NCBI RefSeq assembly: GCF_000172795.2
Contig: NZ_CP020947.1
Coordinates: forward strand, 1,925,001 to 1,989,000
Direction: 5' to 3'
Source of the DNA: Rhizobium sp. CIAT894
Lineage (GTDB): Bacteria; Pseudomonadota; Alphaproteobacteria; Rhizobiales; Rhizobiaceae
DNA: 64,000 nt
Shown: positions 8,080 through 17,205 of the stretch, piece after piece
Layout of the letters: the number at the start of each line of letters is the position of its first letter
How positions within the stretch are numbered: position 1 is the stretch's first letter
Position numbers and translations under genes: made by a program
The notes under the pieces: generated by a model
What the model saw: only the letters and a program-made list of their open reading frames with translations
Databases searched by the model: none
What the model was told of the DNA's origin: nothing

Positions 8080-8666
8080 ATTCGTTGATGGCAAGACTGC
8101 AATCCGGCAAGTTCTATATGCTTTCGGCAATCATCGTCGCCGGCCTGCAGACCCTCATCCTCGGCACGATCATCCAGAGCCGGGCATCGATCCTCGAGAA
8201 TGGCGCCGAGGTGTTGCTGAAGACCGCACCTGTCGATCCGCGCGATTTCCTGCGCGGCGATTATGTCGTCTTGAACTATGACATTTCCTCGGTGCCGGTG
8301 CAGACGGTTTCCGGCGGCATTCCGGCCGAGCCCGGCGAGCGCGTATTGTGGGTTCGGTTGAAGAAGCAGCCGGACGATTTCTGGACGGTGACCGAATCGT
8401 CCTTTCGTGAATTGCCGCCGCTGGCTGAGACGGTGGTCCTGCGCAGTCAGCCATTCTACAGCGGTGGGCTTGCCGCGGGCGACAGCATTCGCGTCGAATA
8501 CGGCATCGAGCGCTACTATGTTCCGGAAGGCGAGGGCAAGCCGATCGAGGAGGCCCGCAATGGCGGCAACGTCGCCATATCAGTGCGTGTCTCGAAAGCC
8601 GGAAGCGCCCAGATCCGCAGCCTGCTCGTCGACGGCAAGCCGGTTTACGAAGAGCCGCTCTACTGA
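8076..8666 (+). CDS. GDYXXLXY domain protein
   Basis: 196 aa with one N-terminal transmembrane helix (FYMLSAIIVAGLQTLILGTI) and an exported domain. The name-giving motif appears as RGDYVVLNYDIS, and FYSGGLAAGDSIRVEYGIERYYVPEG is the second conserved block. It is translationally coupled to the DUF2157 gene, so the two probably form one membrane complex of unknown function. Confidence 0.9.
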   Translation: MNSLMARLQSGKFYMLSAIIVAGLQTLILGTIIQSRASILENGAEVLLKTAPVDPRDFLRGDYVVLNYDISSVPVQTVSGGIPAEPGERVLWVRLKKQPDDFWTVTESSFRELPPLAETVVLRSQPFYSGGLAAGDSIRVEYGIERYYVPEGEGKPIEEARNGGNVAISVRVSKAGSAQIRSLLVDGKPVYEEPLY

Positions 8667-8818
8667 TCCGACGGCACTTCGCAAGAGGACGGCTTGAGGG
8701 CCGCAAATCCCTGTCATTTGCCGTTCATTTTTCCTTTGCCTCGACCAAATCGGGTGATATAGAGACGCCGCGCTCCGGAAGGCCTCATGCGCAGGCATAG
8801 GCATGCGGTTTTGTGAAC

Positions 8819-8903
<85 letters not shown>

Positions 8904-9080
8904 AGCTGTTTGCAGCGGGAGACTGAGATAGTTGTCCCGAATACCCGGAAGCGAGCGCCGTTCCTCTTTTGGGCGGAATGACAGAATTGGGAAAAGCCAC
9001 GCGCGGCACGCTGCCGGCGTCGTGCTCATCGAAACGAACGGCGTCTGGGCACGGCCGCCACGACATGAAGGTAGGAAGAC

Positions 9081-10565
9081 ATGCAGGTTATCGAAACGCT
9101 CGCTGAAGGGCTGAAGCGCGAAATCAAGGTCGTTATCCCGGCCAAGGACATGCAGGACAAGATGGATGCGCGTCTTGCCGATGTGAAGGACAAGGTCCGC
9201 ATCAACGGCTTCCGTCCGGGCAAGGTTCCCGCCGCTCACCTGAAGAAGGTTTACGGCAAGTCGATCATGGCCGAGCTCGTCAACGAGATCGTCCGCGAAC
9301 AGCCGGCTGCCATCCTCTCCAGCCGCGGCGAAAAGTCGGCTACGCAGCCGGAAATCGCCATGACCGAGGACAAGGACGAAGCCGACAAGATCCTCGCCGC
9401 CGAGCAGGACTTCGAATTCACGCTCTCCTATGAAGTGCTGCCGCCGATCGAACTGAAGTCGGCCAAGGGCATCAAGGTCACGCGCGAAGTCATCGATATC
9501 TCGGACGACGAAGTCAACGAACAGGTCCTGAAGGTCGCCGAAAGCGCCCGCGCTTATGAGACCAAGACCGGCAAGTCCGCGAATGGCGACCGCATCACCA
9601 TGGATTACGTCGGCAAGGTCGACGGCGAAGCCTTCGAAGGCGGCACCGATCAGGGCGCCGAACTGGTGCTCGGCTCCGGCCGCTTCATTCCGGGCTTCGA
9701 AGACCAGCTCGTCGGTGTCAAGGCCGGCGATGAGAAGACCATCACCGTGACCTTCCCGGCCGACTATCCGGCCAAGAACCTCGCCGGCAAGGAAGCGACC
9801 TTCGACGTCTCGGTCAAGGATGTTGCAGCCCCCGGTGCCGTCGAGATCAACGACGAACTCGCCTCCAAGCTCGGCATCGAATCCGCCGACCGCCTGAAGG
9901 AAATCGTCCGCGGCCAGATCGAATCGCAGTACGGCTCGCTGACCCGCCAGAAGCTGAAGCGCCAGATCCTCGACCAGCTCGACGAGATGTACAAGTTCGA
10001 GACCCCGAACTCGCTGGTCGACGCCGAATATAACGGCATCTGGAGCCAGGTGAACAACGACCTCGCTCAATCCGGCAAGACCTTCGAGGACGAAGACACG
10101 ACCGAAGAAAAGGCACGTGAGGAATACAAGACGCTCGCCGAGCGTCGTGTCCGCCTCGGCCTCGTTCTCTCCGAAATCGGCGAAAAGGCCGGCGTCGAAG
10201 TCAGCGAAGACGAGATGCAGCGCGCCATCTTCGAACAGCTGCGCCAGTATCCTGGCCAGGAAAAGCAGATCCTCGATTTCTTCCGCAGCCAGCCGGGTGC
10301 GGCCGCTTCGATCCGTGCGCCGATCTTCGAAGAGAAGGTCATCGATCACCTGCTGACCGAAATCGACGTCACCGATAAGAAGGTGACGAAGGAAGAGCTG
10401 CTCGCCGAGGAAGAAGGCGAGGCAAAGGCCGAGACCAAGAAGGCTGCGCCGAAGAAGAAGGCTGCCGCAAAGGCCGAAGCTGCCGACGCCGGTGAAGGCG
10501 AAGAAGCCGCACCGAAGAAGAAGGCTGCACCGAAGAAGAAGGCCGCTGACGATAGCGCCGAATAA
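9081..10565 (+). CDS. tig: Trigger factor, ribosome-associated chaperone and prolyl isomerase
   Basis: 494 aa. Binds ribosomal protein L23 at the exit tunnel and shields nascent chains. The ribosome-binding signature GFRPGKVP sits at residues 43-50. The FKBP-type isomerase domain begins around residue 160 ([20 protein letters not shown]), and the C-terminal chaperone arm follows. Unlike E. coli Tig, the protein ends in about 50 residues of Lys/Ala repeats (APKKKAA repeated), a common rhizobial extension. AGGTAGGAAGAC precedes the ATG. Confidence 0.97.
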   Translation: MQVIETLAEGLKREIKVVIPAKDMQDKMDARLADVKDKVRINGFRPGKVPAAHLKKVYGKSIMAELVNEIVREQPAAILSSRGEKSATQPEIAMTEDKDEADKILAAEQDFEFTLSYEVLPPIELKSAKGIKVTREVIDISDDEVNEQVLKVAESARAYETKTGKSANGDRITMDYVGKVDGEAFEGGTDQGAELVLGSGRFIPGFEDQLVGVKAGDEKTITVTFPADYPAKNLAGKEATFDVSVKDVAAPGAVEINDELASKLGIESADRLKEIVRGQIESQYGSLTRQKLKRQILDQLDEMYKFETPNSLVDAEYNGIWSQVNNDLAQSGKTFEDEDTTEEKAREEYKTLAERRVRLGLVLSEIGEKAGVEVSEDEMQRAIFEQLRQYPGQEKQILDFFRSQPGAAASIRAPIFEEKVIDHLLTEIDVTDKKVTKEELLAEEEGEAKAETKKAAPKKKAAAKAEAADAGEGEEAAPKKKAAPKKKAADDSAE

Positions 10566-10590
10566 TCGCTTCCCGGTTCTGAAGTCTGCA

Positions 10591-10617
10591 AGGCCCCGCC
10601 ATCGTGCGGGGCCTTTT
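10591..10617 (+). terminator. Intrinsic terminator of tig
   Basis: GGCCCCGC...GCGGGGCC stem with a short loop followed by TTTT, about 25 bp after the tig stop. Confidence 0.85.
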
Positions 10618-10743
10618 GCTATCTCCAGGGCCGTTCATTCTCAAGCGCCTTCTCCGTTATGAAGCTGCATCAACCGCAACAACAACGAGTTGCATTGACG
10701 TATAATTCGGTGCAAATTTGCTGGTGGGTGGAGGGACCTGAAA

Positions 10744-11172
10744 ATGACTGCAAAGAACGACATGAAGAAGCTGGTAGAGGATATCTATGCTGTGCGTGGC
10801 CGCGGCGATATCGAGGGCACGCTGGCTCTGTTCGGGGAGGATTGCACCTTCCGGATGGCCGGCAATGCACAGATGGCGCCTCTTTCGACTGAATCCGGCG
10901 GGCCTGCCTTTCGCCAGGTGATAGAGCAGCTCATCACTGTGTGGGATCTATCCAAGATCGAGACAACCGGCATTTATGTGGACGAGGACGAGCATATGGT
11001 CTTCGCCCATCGCGAAGGTGAGGTCAGGCACATTCCATCGGGCGTGAGCTTCCATACGGAATTCGTCGACAAGATCCATTTCAGGGATGGGAAACCGGTC
11101 AAGATCGTCGAATTCGTCGACACGCTGCAAGTGGCTGAGATAATCCAGGTCGCTCAAACCTCAAGCCGCTGA
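10744..11172 (+). CDS. SnoaL-like / NTF2-fold protein
   Basis: 142 aa cone-shaped alpha+beta fold of the SnoaL/NTF2 superfamily. The N-terminal helix (MKKLVEDIYAVRGRGDIEGTLALFGEDCTFRM) and the C-terminal strand pattern VDKIHFRDGKPVKIVEFVD are typical. Such proteins include isomerases, hydrolases and non-enzymatic ligand binders, so no substrate can be assigned. GGAGGGACCTG lies 5' of the ATG. It is a single gene between tig and a convergent radical SAM gene. Confidence 0.8.
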   Translation: MTAKNDMKKLVEDIYAVRGRGDIEGTLALFGEDCTFRMAGNAQMAPLSTESGGPAFRQVIEQLITVWDLSKIETTGIYVDEDEHMVFAHREGEVRHIPSGVSFHTEFVDKIHFRDGKPVKIVEFVDTLQVAEIIQVAQTSSR

Positions 11173-11225
11173 AGCGTATCGTATCGAACGTGATTCGTGC
11201 GACAGGCTTTAGCAAGAATTGCCGC

Positions 11226-12995
11226 TCAATGTCCCGTCAGTTGCGCGACTTTCCTGACATGGCTGACGGCCGCGGCGCCGCCGGCGGTCTGGGTGAAGAG
11301 GTGGAGCGTTTCTTCCTCGTCGTCGGCGACGGGCGTCAGGGCCTGATCCATATAGGTCTTCGACTTTGCATCCCGTGAAATCAGGAAGGCTGAAATCGTC
11401 AGGCCGATGATCGTGCCGGCAAGCGAGGCATGTTTGCGGAAAGTTTCCCAGGCAAAACGCGGCCAGAAGACCAGCGGATGTTCGCGTGGCAGGTCCGGGC
11501 GCCGCTCCGACGGCGTCTTCAGGCGCAAGAGGCCGCTCTGCAGCGGATGCACGTTTTCCAGCGGTACGGTGGTCGCGAAGGAGACGAGGACCTTGACCAG
11601 CCTTGCAAGCGGCACACCGGTCGCCACAGCGCGGCGCAGCAGCGTCTTCATGTGGGCAGGTGAGTAATAGAGCGCCCAGGCCTCGTGGTAGATGTCTTCC
11701 CATTGCTGCTTGCTCATCTTCGGATGCGCGGTGCAGACATGCTCGACATCGTAGATGTTGAGATCGGCATCCATCTCGACGCCCTTCTTCCACAGCACCT
11801 GATGGTCCTCGGAGCCCGGCAGCGGCGTCAGGATGAAGAATTCGATGACGTCGAGCGGCAGCTCTTCCTGAATGATCGCGATGTCGCGGCGGATCGATTC
11901 CGGCGTATCAGCCGGGAAGCCCAGAATATAACCGGCGAGCGTCATGATGCCCTGCGCCTTCCAGGCGAGCAGCATCTTGCGATATTCGGTGATCTTGTTC
12001 TGGTTCTTCTTGGCGGCGGTTAGATTGTCCGGATTGACGTTTTCGAGGCCGATGAACACGCGGGTGACGCCGGCGCGCCGGGATTTCTCGATGAAGTTCG
12101 GGATCTTGTGGCAGAGCGTGTCGACCTGGATCATCAGGCCGAGCGGAATGCCGTCCCGTTCCTTGAGTTCGATCAGCCGGTCGAAGATCGCTTCCCAATC
12201 CTTGTTGCGGGCGAAATTGTCGTCGGTGATGAAGAATTTATGGATGCCCTGCGCCCAGTTCATCCGCACCAGCCGTTCGACATCGTCGGCCGAGCGGAAA
12301 CGCGACTTGCGTCCCTGCACGTTGATGATGGTGCAGAACGAGCATTGATAGGGACAGCCGCGTCCGGCGTCGAAGCTGGTGCTGAGCCCGAGCGTGCGCT
12401 GGATATTGTCCTTCGGCAGGAAGGGAACCGGCGTGCCGCCGATGCCCGGAAGGTCGTTCATGAAATTATAGAGCGGCTTCAGCTCGCCGGCGGCGGCGTC
12501 GCGCAGCACCATCTCCAGCCGGCCCTCGGCCTCGCCGGCGAACATCGAGATGCCCATGTCGCGGCAGGCGTCGAGCCCGACCGCCTTGCCATCCAGCATC
12601 GACAAGCACCCGGAAACATGGAAGCCGCCGATCGAAACCGGCAGGCCGGCATCGCGGAAGGGCCGGGCGATATCGAGGGCGCGCGGATACTGGTTGGTCT
12701 GGACGCCGACGAGCGCGATCATGCCGAAATTGTCGTGGCGCTTGAACTGCGCGAGCAGTCCGGCGAAGTCGATCCGCGTATTGGTCTCGTCGATCACGGT
12801 GATGTCGATCGCCGTATCGGGCCCGAGCACCTTGCGCTCGGCGCATTCGGCGGCGATGCCATAGAGAGCCGCAAGCGAATTGGAAGGAATCATCGCCCGC
12901 CACCAGCGGATGACATAGCCGTCGTCATCATAATGCGACGGCTTGATCAGAATCAGCTGAAAACGTCGGCGCGTAGCTTCCAAGACATGGGACAA
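11226..12995 (-). CDS. Radical SAM protein with B12-binding-like N-terminal domain
   Basis: 589 aa. The N-terminal 200 residues resemble the cobalamin-binding Rossmann domain of the BchE/P-methylase group (VSIGGFHVSG), but no DxHxxG base is evident, so B12 binding is uncertain. The radical SAM core begins with GRGCPYQCSFCTI, the CxxxCxxC cluster ligands, near residue 236. FIGLENVNPDNL and GYILGFPADTPESI are further core motifs. The C-terminal 130 residues include a hydrophobic helix. The substrate is unknown; hopanoid or lipid modification is one possibility but not shown. Confidence 0.85.
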   Translation of the reverse strand: MSHVLEATRRRFQLILIKPSHYDDDGYVIRWWRAMIPSNSLAALYGIAAECAERKVLGPDTAIDITVIDETNTRIDFAGLLAQFKRHDNFGMIALVGVQTNQYPRALDIARPFRDAGLPVSIGGFHVSGCLSMLDGKAVGLDACRDMGISMFAGEAEGRLEMVLRDAAAGELKPLYNFMNDLPGIGGTPVPFLPKDNIQRTLGLSTSFDAGRGCPYQCSFCTIINVQGRKSRFRSADDVERLVRMNWAQGIHKFFITDDNFARNKDWEAIFDRLIELKERDGIPLGLMIQVDTLCHKIPNFIEKSRRAGVTRVFIGLENVNPDNLTAAKKNQNKITEYRKMLLAWKAQGIMTLAGYILGFPADTPESIRRDIAIIQEELPLDVIEFFILTPLPGSEDHQVLWKKGVEMDADLNIYDVEHVCTAHPKMSKQQWEDIYHEAWALYYSPAHMKTLLRRAVATGVPLARLVKVLVSFATTVPLENVHPLQSGLLRLKTPSERRPDLPREHPLVFWPRFAWETFRKHASLAGTIIGLTISAFLISRDAKSKTYMDQALTPVADDEEETLHLFTQTAGGAAAVSHVRKVAQLTGH

Positions 12996-13146
12996 GAGTA
13001 TCTATCTTTCTTCAGAAGCTTTTGCCGGAGGCAAAATGGAGTTGAAGGCATCTGTCAGACGTATCAATGCGATTCAGGCGGTCAAACTAAGGCGTAAAAA
13101 AACGGCGCTGCACGCAAAACGCTACACACGGCAATTCCTCAATATA

Positions 13147-13950
13147 CTACCCGATATCGAGCAGCAATGCGCGATGGTCGGAGACCTCGGGTGTCTCGAC
13201 CACCTCGAACCTGGCAATGTTCACTCCCGGCGTCACCAGCATGTAGTCCGCAAAGCGGCCCTGCTTCAGATAGTAGGAGGTGCGCGTGTCTACAAGGCCG
13301 TTGCCGGTGACAAGGTCGGAAAGTTCCAATCTGGCGAGAATCGGAAAGGTCGCGCTGTCAGGCAATATGTTGAAATCGCCGCAGACGACGAGCCCTTCGT
13401 TGCCCGGCCAGATGCGCTCGATAAGCGCAACCAACGCTGCGGCCTGCTCCTCACGCGCCGCCGTGTCGCTCTTGCCGGCGGGATCACGCAGGCCATGCAT
13501 GTGGGCGATGGTCAGGCTGGAAGCGAGCTCACGGCTGAAGACACGGATGCAATGGGCGTTCCGCGGCCGCGGATGGTCGCCCCAGCCATTGGCGGAAAAA
13601 CTGCCATGCACGAAGTCCAGCCCCTGGGCGATGACCGAATGCGATTTGCGCACGAAGGTCGCCAGTCCGAATTCGGCGGCAATGGCGGTTTCACCGTTAA
13701 ACAACTCGCCCCTTGAGGTCGGGAAGAAGAAGCCGTCGTGGCCGGGCAGGGCGGCGCTGATCTCGGCAAAGAGATTGGCGCGCTGCGGCAGTTCCAGCCC
13801 CGCATCCCGATAGATCGCCCATCCGCAATCCGCACCCGGCGCCCGCAACACCTCCTGCAGGCACAGCACGTCCGGATTGGCCTGTCTGACATAGCCGATC
13901 AGGGCCTCATGCAGCCTGCCGCCCCATGCGTTCAGCGAAATGATGCGCAA
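13147..13950 (-). CDS. Endonuclease/exonuclease/phosphatase family protein
   Basis: 267 aa of the metal-dependent EEP (DNase I-like) fold. Visible motifs are ISLNAWGG at the start, DVLCLQEV (metal-binding Glu), AHMHGLRD, VVCGDFNILPDS (catalytic DFN) and VSDHRALLLDI (catalytic His) at the end. Substrate could be nucleic acid or a phosphoester. I place the start at the TTG at 13950, with GGAG 8 bp upstream, because the frame upstream of it runs into sthA and shows no conservation pattern. Confidence 0.85.
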   Translation of the reverse strand: MRIISLNAWGGRLHEALIGYVRQANPDVLCLQEVLRAPGADCGWAIYRDAGLELPQRANLFAEISAALPGHDGFFFPTSRGELFNGETAIAAEFGLATFVRKSHSVIAQGLDFVHGSFSANGWGDHPRPRNAHCIRVFSRELASSLTIAHMHGLRDPAGKSDTAAREEQAAALVALIERIWPGNEGLVVCGDFNILPDSATFPILARLELSDLVTGNGLVDTRTSYYLKQGRFADYMLVTPGVNIARFEVVETPEVSDHRALLLDIG

Positions 13951-14012
13951 TGCCGTTCGGCTCCGTTTTGACTGCCGGATCTCATCCAGACGACAGGCGT
14001 GCCGCCAGGCGC

Positions 14013-15419
14013 TTAAAGTTCCGACTTGATGTCGCCCATCCGATTCCAGGCGTCGAGGCCGGCGATCTTGTAGGCTTCGGCGAGTGTCGGATAGTTGAAG
14101 GTGTTTTCGACGAAATATTCGACCGTGCCTTTGAGGTTGAGCACCGCCTGGCCGATATGCACCAGCTCGGTAGCGCCTTCGCCGACGATATGCACGCCGA
14201 GCAGGCGCCGTGTCTTCAGCGAGAAGATCAGCTTCAATAGCCCGGTGTCGAGGCCCATGATATGACCGCGCGAGGTCTCGCGGAAGCGGGCGATGCCGCA
14301 TTCATAGGCAATGCCGCGCTCCTTCATCTCTTCTTCGGTCAGCCCGCAGGTGGAAATCTCCGGCACGGCATAGATGCCGTAGGGGAAATATTTCGGCGGC
14401 TCCTTGGCAACCGCGCCGATCGCGACGCGGGCGGCGATGCGGCCCTGTTCCATCGAGGTCGAGGCAAGGCTCGGAAAGCCGACGACATCGCCGGCGGCGT
14501 AGATGTTGGAGACCGATGTCTGGAAGGTTTCCGGATTGACCTTGAGACGGCCGCGGCTGTCGGCTTCGAGGCCGATGGCCGGAAGGTTCAGTGCGTCGGT
14601 TGCCCCCATGCGGCCGGCGGCGAAAAGCACCATGTCCGTGGTCAGGCGCCTGCCGCTGTCGAGCGTCAGCTCGACCTTGCCGTCTTCCAACGTCTCTACC
14701 TTGTCGGCCTTTTGGCCGAGCAGCAGCTTCATGTTGCGATCGCGCAGCTGGTAGGTGAAATCTTCGACGATTTCCCTGTCGATGAAGTCGAGCATCGTTG
14801 CCTTCGGGTCGATGACGGTGACGGCCGTGTCGAGTGCGCTGAAGATCGTCGCATATTCGATACCGATAACGCCGGCGCCGATGACGACCATCGAGCGCGG
14901 CAGCTCCTGGATATCGAGCAGTTCGTCGCTGTCGAGAACGGTCTTGCCGTCGAAGGGGATGTAATCGGGGCGGAATGGCTTTGTGCCGACGGCAAGCAGC
15001 ACGCTGGCGGCGGTGACCTGCGTAATCTCGCCGTCTTCCTTGATCACTTGCAGCGTCGACGCATCGATGAAGCTCGCCTTGCCGCGAATATGCTGCACGC
15101 GGTTGCGGGCGAACTGGTGTTCCAGCACCTCGACCTCGTGGTTGAGGGTAATCAGCAGGCGCCGGCGCAGATCGTCTGCGCTGATCTCTTCCTTGACGCG
15201 GTAGGACCGGCCGTAAAAGCCGCGTTCACGCCAGCCGGAAAGATTGAGCGCGGTCTCGCGCAGCGTTTTGGAAGGGATGGTGCCGGTATGCACGGACACG
15301 CCGCCGACGCGTTTTCCCTGCTCGATGACAAGCACTTTCTTGCCGAGTTTTGCAGCCTGGATGGCGCCGCGGCGCCCTGCGGGGCCGCTGCCCACCACAA
15401 CAAGATCGTACTGAAGCAT
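14013..15419 (-). CDS. sthA: Soluble pyridine nucleotide transhydrogenase (Si-specific)
   Basis: 468 aa flavoprotein transferring hydride between NADPH and NAD. The FAD motif is VVVGSGPAGRRGAIQAAK; the second Rossmann motif is VIGAGVIGIEYATIF, and FAD contact is ASVLLAVG and YAAGDVVGFPSLAS. The position that in lipoamide or glutathione reductases carries CxxxxC reads VSVHTGTIPSK without cysteines, which marks SthA. The end ENTFNYPTLAEAYKIA fits. Start chosen at MLQYDL behind GGGG; a longer in-frame extension to 15458 looks unlikely. The radC remnant lies immediately upstream. Confidence 0.93.
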   Translation of the reverse strand: MLQYDLVVVGSGPAGRRGAIQAAKLGKKVLVIEQGKRVGGVSVHTGTIPSKTLRETALNLSGWRERGFYGRSYRVKEEISADDLRRRLLITLNHEVEVLEHQFARNRVQHIRGKASFIDASTLQVIKEDGEITQVTAASVLLAVGTKPFRPDYIPFDGKTVLDSDELLDIQELPRSMVVIGAGVIGIEYATIFSALDTAVTVIDPKATMLDFIDREIVEDFTYQLRDRNMKLLLGQKADKVETLEDGKVELTLDSGRRLTTDMVLFAAGRMGATDALNLPAIGLEADSRGRLKVNPETFQTSVSNIYAAGDVVGFPSLASTSMEQGRIAARVAIGAVAKEPPKYFPYGIYAVPEISTCGLTEEEMKERGIAYECGIARFRETSRGHIMGLDTGLLKLIFSLKTRRLLGVHIVGEGATELVHIGQAVLNLKGTVEYFVENTFNYPTLAEAYKIAGLDAWNRMGDIKSEL

Positions 15420-15504
15420 CATCTGGCCCCGGATTGGAAATGGAATCATTTGCGACACAAAATGTCGCCCGTCTATCGGTAGCCGGTCAATGTTACAGAT
15501 TGTT

Positions 15505-15696
15505 TTACGGCCGCCGATTCAGCCCGCCCTGTGCTTTTCGGATCAGCTTCAACCCCTTCAGTCTGAGATGGCCGGCCCAACCGATAATGACGTGGTCATG
15601 GACGATAATATCGAACGCCTTGGCGGCATCGATGATTGCCTTCGTCGTTTTAATGTCGGTACGCGACGGTGCCGGGTCGCCGGCAATGAGCTGTGT
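15505..15696 (-). pseudogene. radC: Decayed duplicate of the radC 3' end
   Basis: Translated on the minus strand in one frame, this stretch reads like the last 48 residues of the intact RadC at 18643-19461: [10 protein letters not shown] against [30 protein letters not shown] against [20 protein letters not shown], and LKGLKLI against LKGLKLM. By eye about 35 of 48 residues agree. Upstream the match fades: the JAMM ligands HNHPS are replaced by TQLIA. The frame runs 12 codons past the RadC stop before ending. There is no start codon context, so it is a remnant. It points the same way as radC, 2.9 kb away. Confidence 0.85.
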
Positions 15697-15827
15697 TGTC
15701 GGTGCAGTCTGTGATCGTCATCGGATCGCTCGAAGGGGTCAGGGAGGGGCAATTCCTGCTTTACGGATGACCGGACGGGGCCGTCATTCGATCACCAATC
15801 CCGTCTGCCGCCGGGCGTCCGATGGCT

Positions 15828-17015
15828 TCATGCCCGGGTGATGTAGTCAGTAGAAATATCGCTCACCTTGGTGACGCCGAGCAAAGCCATATTGCTATGC
15901 AGTTCCCTCTTCAGGATATCCGCTGCCTTCAGCACGCCAGGTAGGCCCGCGACGGCTGCAGCATAAAGGAACGGCCTGCCGACGAACACGAAACAGGCTC
16001 CGAGCGCCAGGGCCTTCATGATATCCGTTCCGCGCCTGAAGCCGCCGTCGACCATGACGGCGGTGCGGTCTCCAACACGCGCCGCAATCTCCGGAAGCAC
16101 CTGAAGGGGAGATGCGGTGCCGTCGAGCTGGCGGCCGCCGTGATTGGAGACGATCACGCCATCCGCCCCGGTATCGACAGCCCGTGCCGCGTCGTCAGGA
16201 TGCATGATCCCCTTGACCACGAGCGTGCCTGACCACCTCTTGCGTATCCGCTCCAGATGCTCCCAGTTGAGATGGTCACGCCTGCCGAAATCACGCGTGA
16301 CGTTCGAGGAGATGATCGGCGCGCCTCGTGTGGCATAGGAATTCTCAAAATGGGGAATGCCGTGCCGGACGATCGTGCGCAGGAATGTGCCGGTTGTCCA
16401 GCGCGGGTGCGAAATGCCCTGCCAGGCCAGGCGGAGGCCGGGACGCAAAGGGGTCGAAAACCCGGCCCTTACATTGTTTTCGCGATTTGGCAGCGTCGCC
16501 GTGTCCACGGTCAGCAGAAGCGTGCGGATGCCGGCCGCCGCGACGCGATCGACGAGAGCGTCGATACGGTCGGGTTCGCCGGGCAGATAGGCCTGAAACC
16601 AGGCTTGTGGCGAAACCGCAGCGATCTCTTCCAGAGGGATGAGTGACGAACCGCTGATGATCATCGGCATTCCCGATTGGTCCGCTCCTTGCGCAAGCAC
16701 GATGTCGCCTCGATAGGCCATCAACGCGCTGATCCCCATCGGCGCGATGCCGAACGGCACGGCATGGGTCTTGCCGAAGAGGCTCGTCTCGGTGCTGCGC
16801 CCCGAGACGTCCCGAAGGACACGGGGCCGGAAGGCATAGGCCTGGAAAGCCGCCGCGTTATGGCGCAGCGACGCATTGGTCTCGGTTGCGCCGGCGATAT
16901 AACCGAACAGAGGCTTCGGCAGATGTCGCCGTGCCTTCATTTCAAAATCATCGAGGCAAAGCACGTCGCGGCAGAGCCGGGTTGATCGATCAGTGTTACC
17001 GCTGGAGATCGTCAT
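15828..17015 (-). CDS. FMN-dependent alpha-hydroxy-acid oxidase/dehydrogenase
   Basis: 395 aa TIM-barrel flavoenzyme of the lactate dehydrogenase (LldD)/glycolate oxidase/mandelate dehydrogenase family. It oxidises a 2-hydroxy acid to the 2-keto acid. Key segments are YIAGATETNASLRHN near the N-terminus, APMGISALMAYRGD, LVVKGIMHPDDA (catalytic-region Lys) and IVSNHGGRQLDG with the catalytic His and substrate-binding Arg. MVDGGFRRGTDIMKALALGA binds the FMN phosphate. The substrate is not resolvable by eye. It lies between the radC remnant and intact radC with no lactate permease or regulator nearby, which suggests acquired cargo. Confidence 0.9.
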   Translation of the reverse strand: MTISSGNTDRSTRLCRDVLCLDDFEMKARRHLPKPLFGYIAGATETNASLRHNAAAFQAYAFRPRVLRDVSGRSTETSLFGKTHAVPFGIAPMGISALMAYRGDIVLAQGADQSGMPMIISGSSLIPLEEIAAVSPQAWFQAYLPGEPDRIDALVDRVAAAGIRTLLLTVDTATLPNRENNVRAGFSTPLRPGLRLAWQGISHPRWTTGTFLRTIVRHGIPHFENSYATRGAPIISSNVTRDFGRRDHLNWEHLERIRKRWSGTLVVKGIMHPDDAARAVDTGADGVIVSNHGGRQLDGTASPLQVLPEIAARVGDRTAVMVDGGFRRGTDIMKALALGACFVFVGRPFLYAAAVAGLPGVLKAADILKRELHSNMALLGVTKVSDISTDYITRA

Positions 17016-17205
17016 GGAGTTTCATCTTCCCGGTATGTCTGGCGGGCATTGTCCAGAGATGGTGGTGCAGGATTGCATACAATCTCGCACCGCCGACGAC
17101 TGTCAATCCAGCATTCCTCAGTCTTCTCGCGGGATGGACTGGGATCAGCGTGTTCGTTGAGAGTTCCCGCGCGCTTTGCCGCGATTTTTCTGAACAGGAA
17201 TGTCG

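Noticed and set aside
14013..15458. Dihydrolipoamide dehydrogenase or mercuric reductase
   Set aside because: The redox-active CxxxxC is missing, and the motifs fit soluble transhydrogenase.
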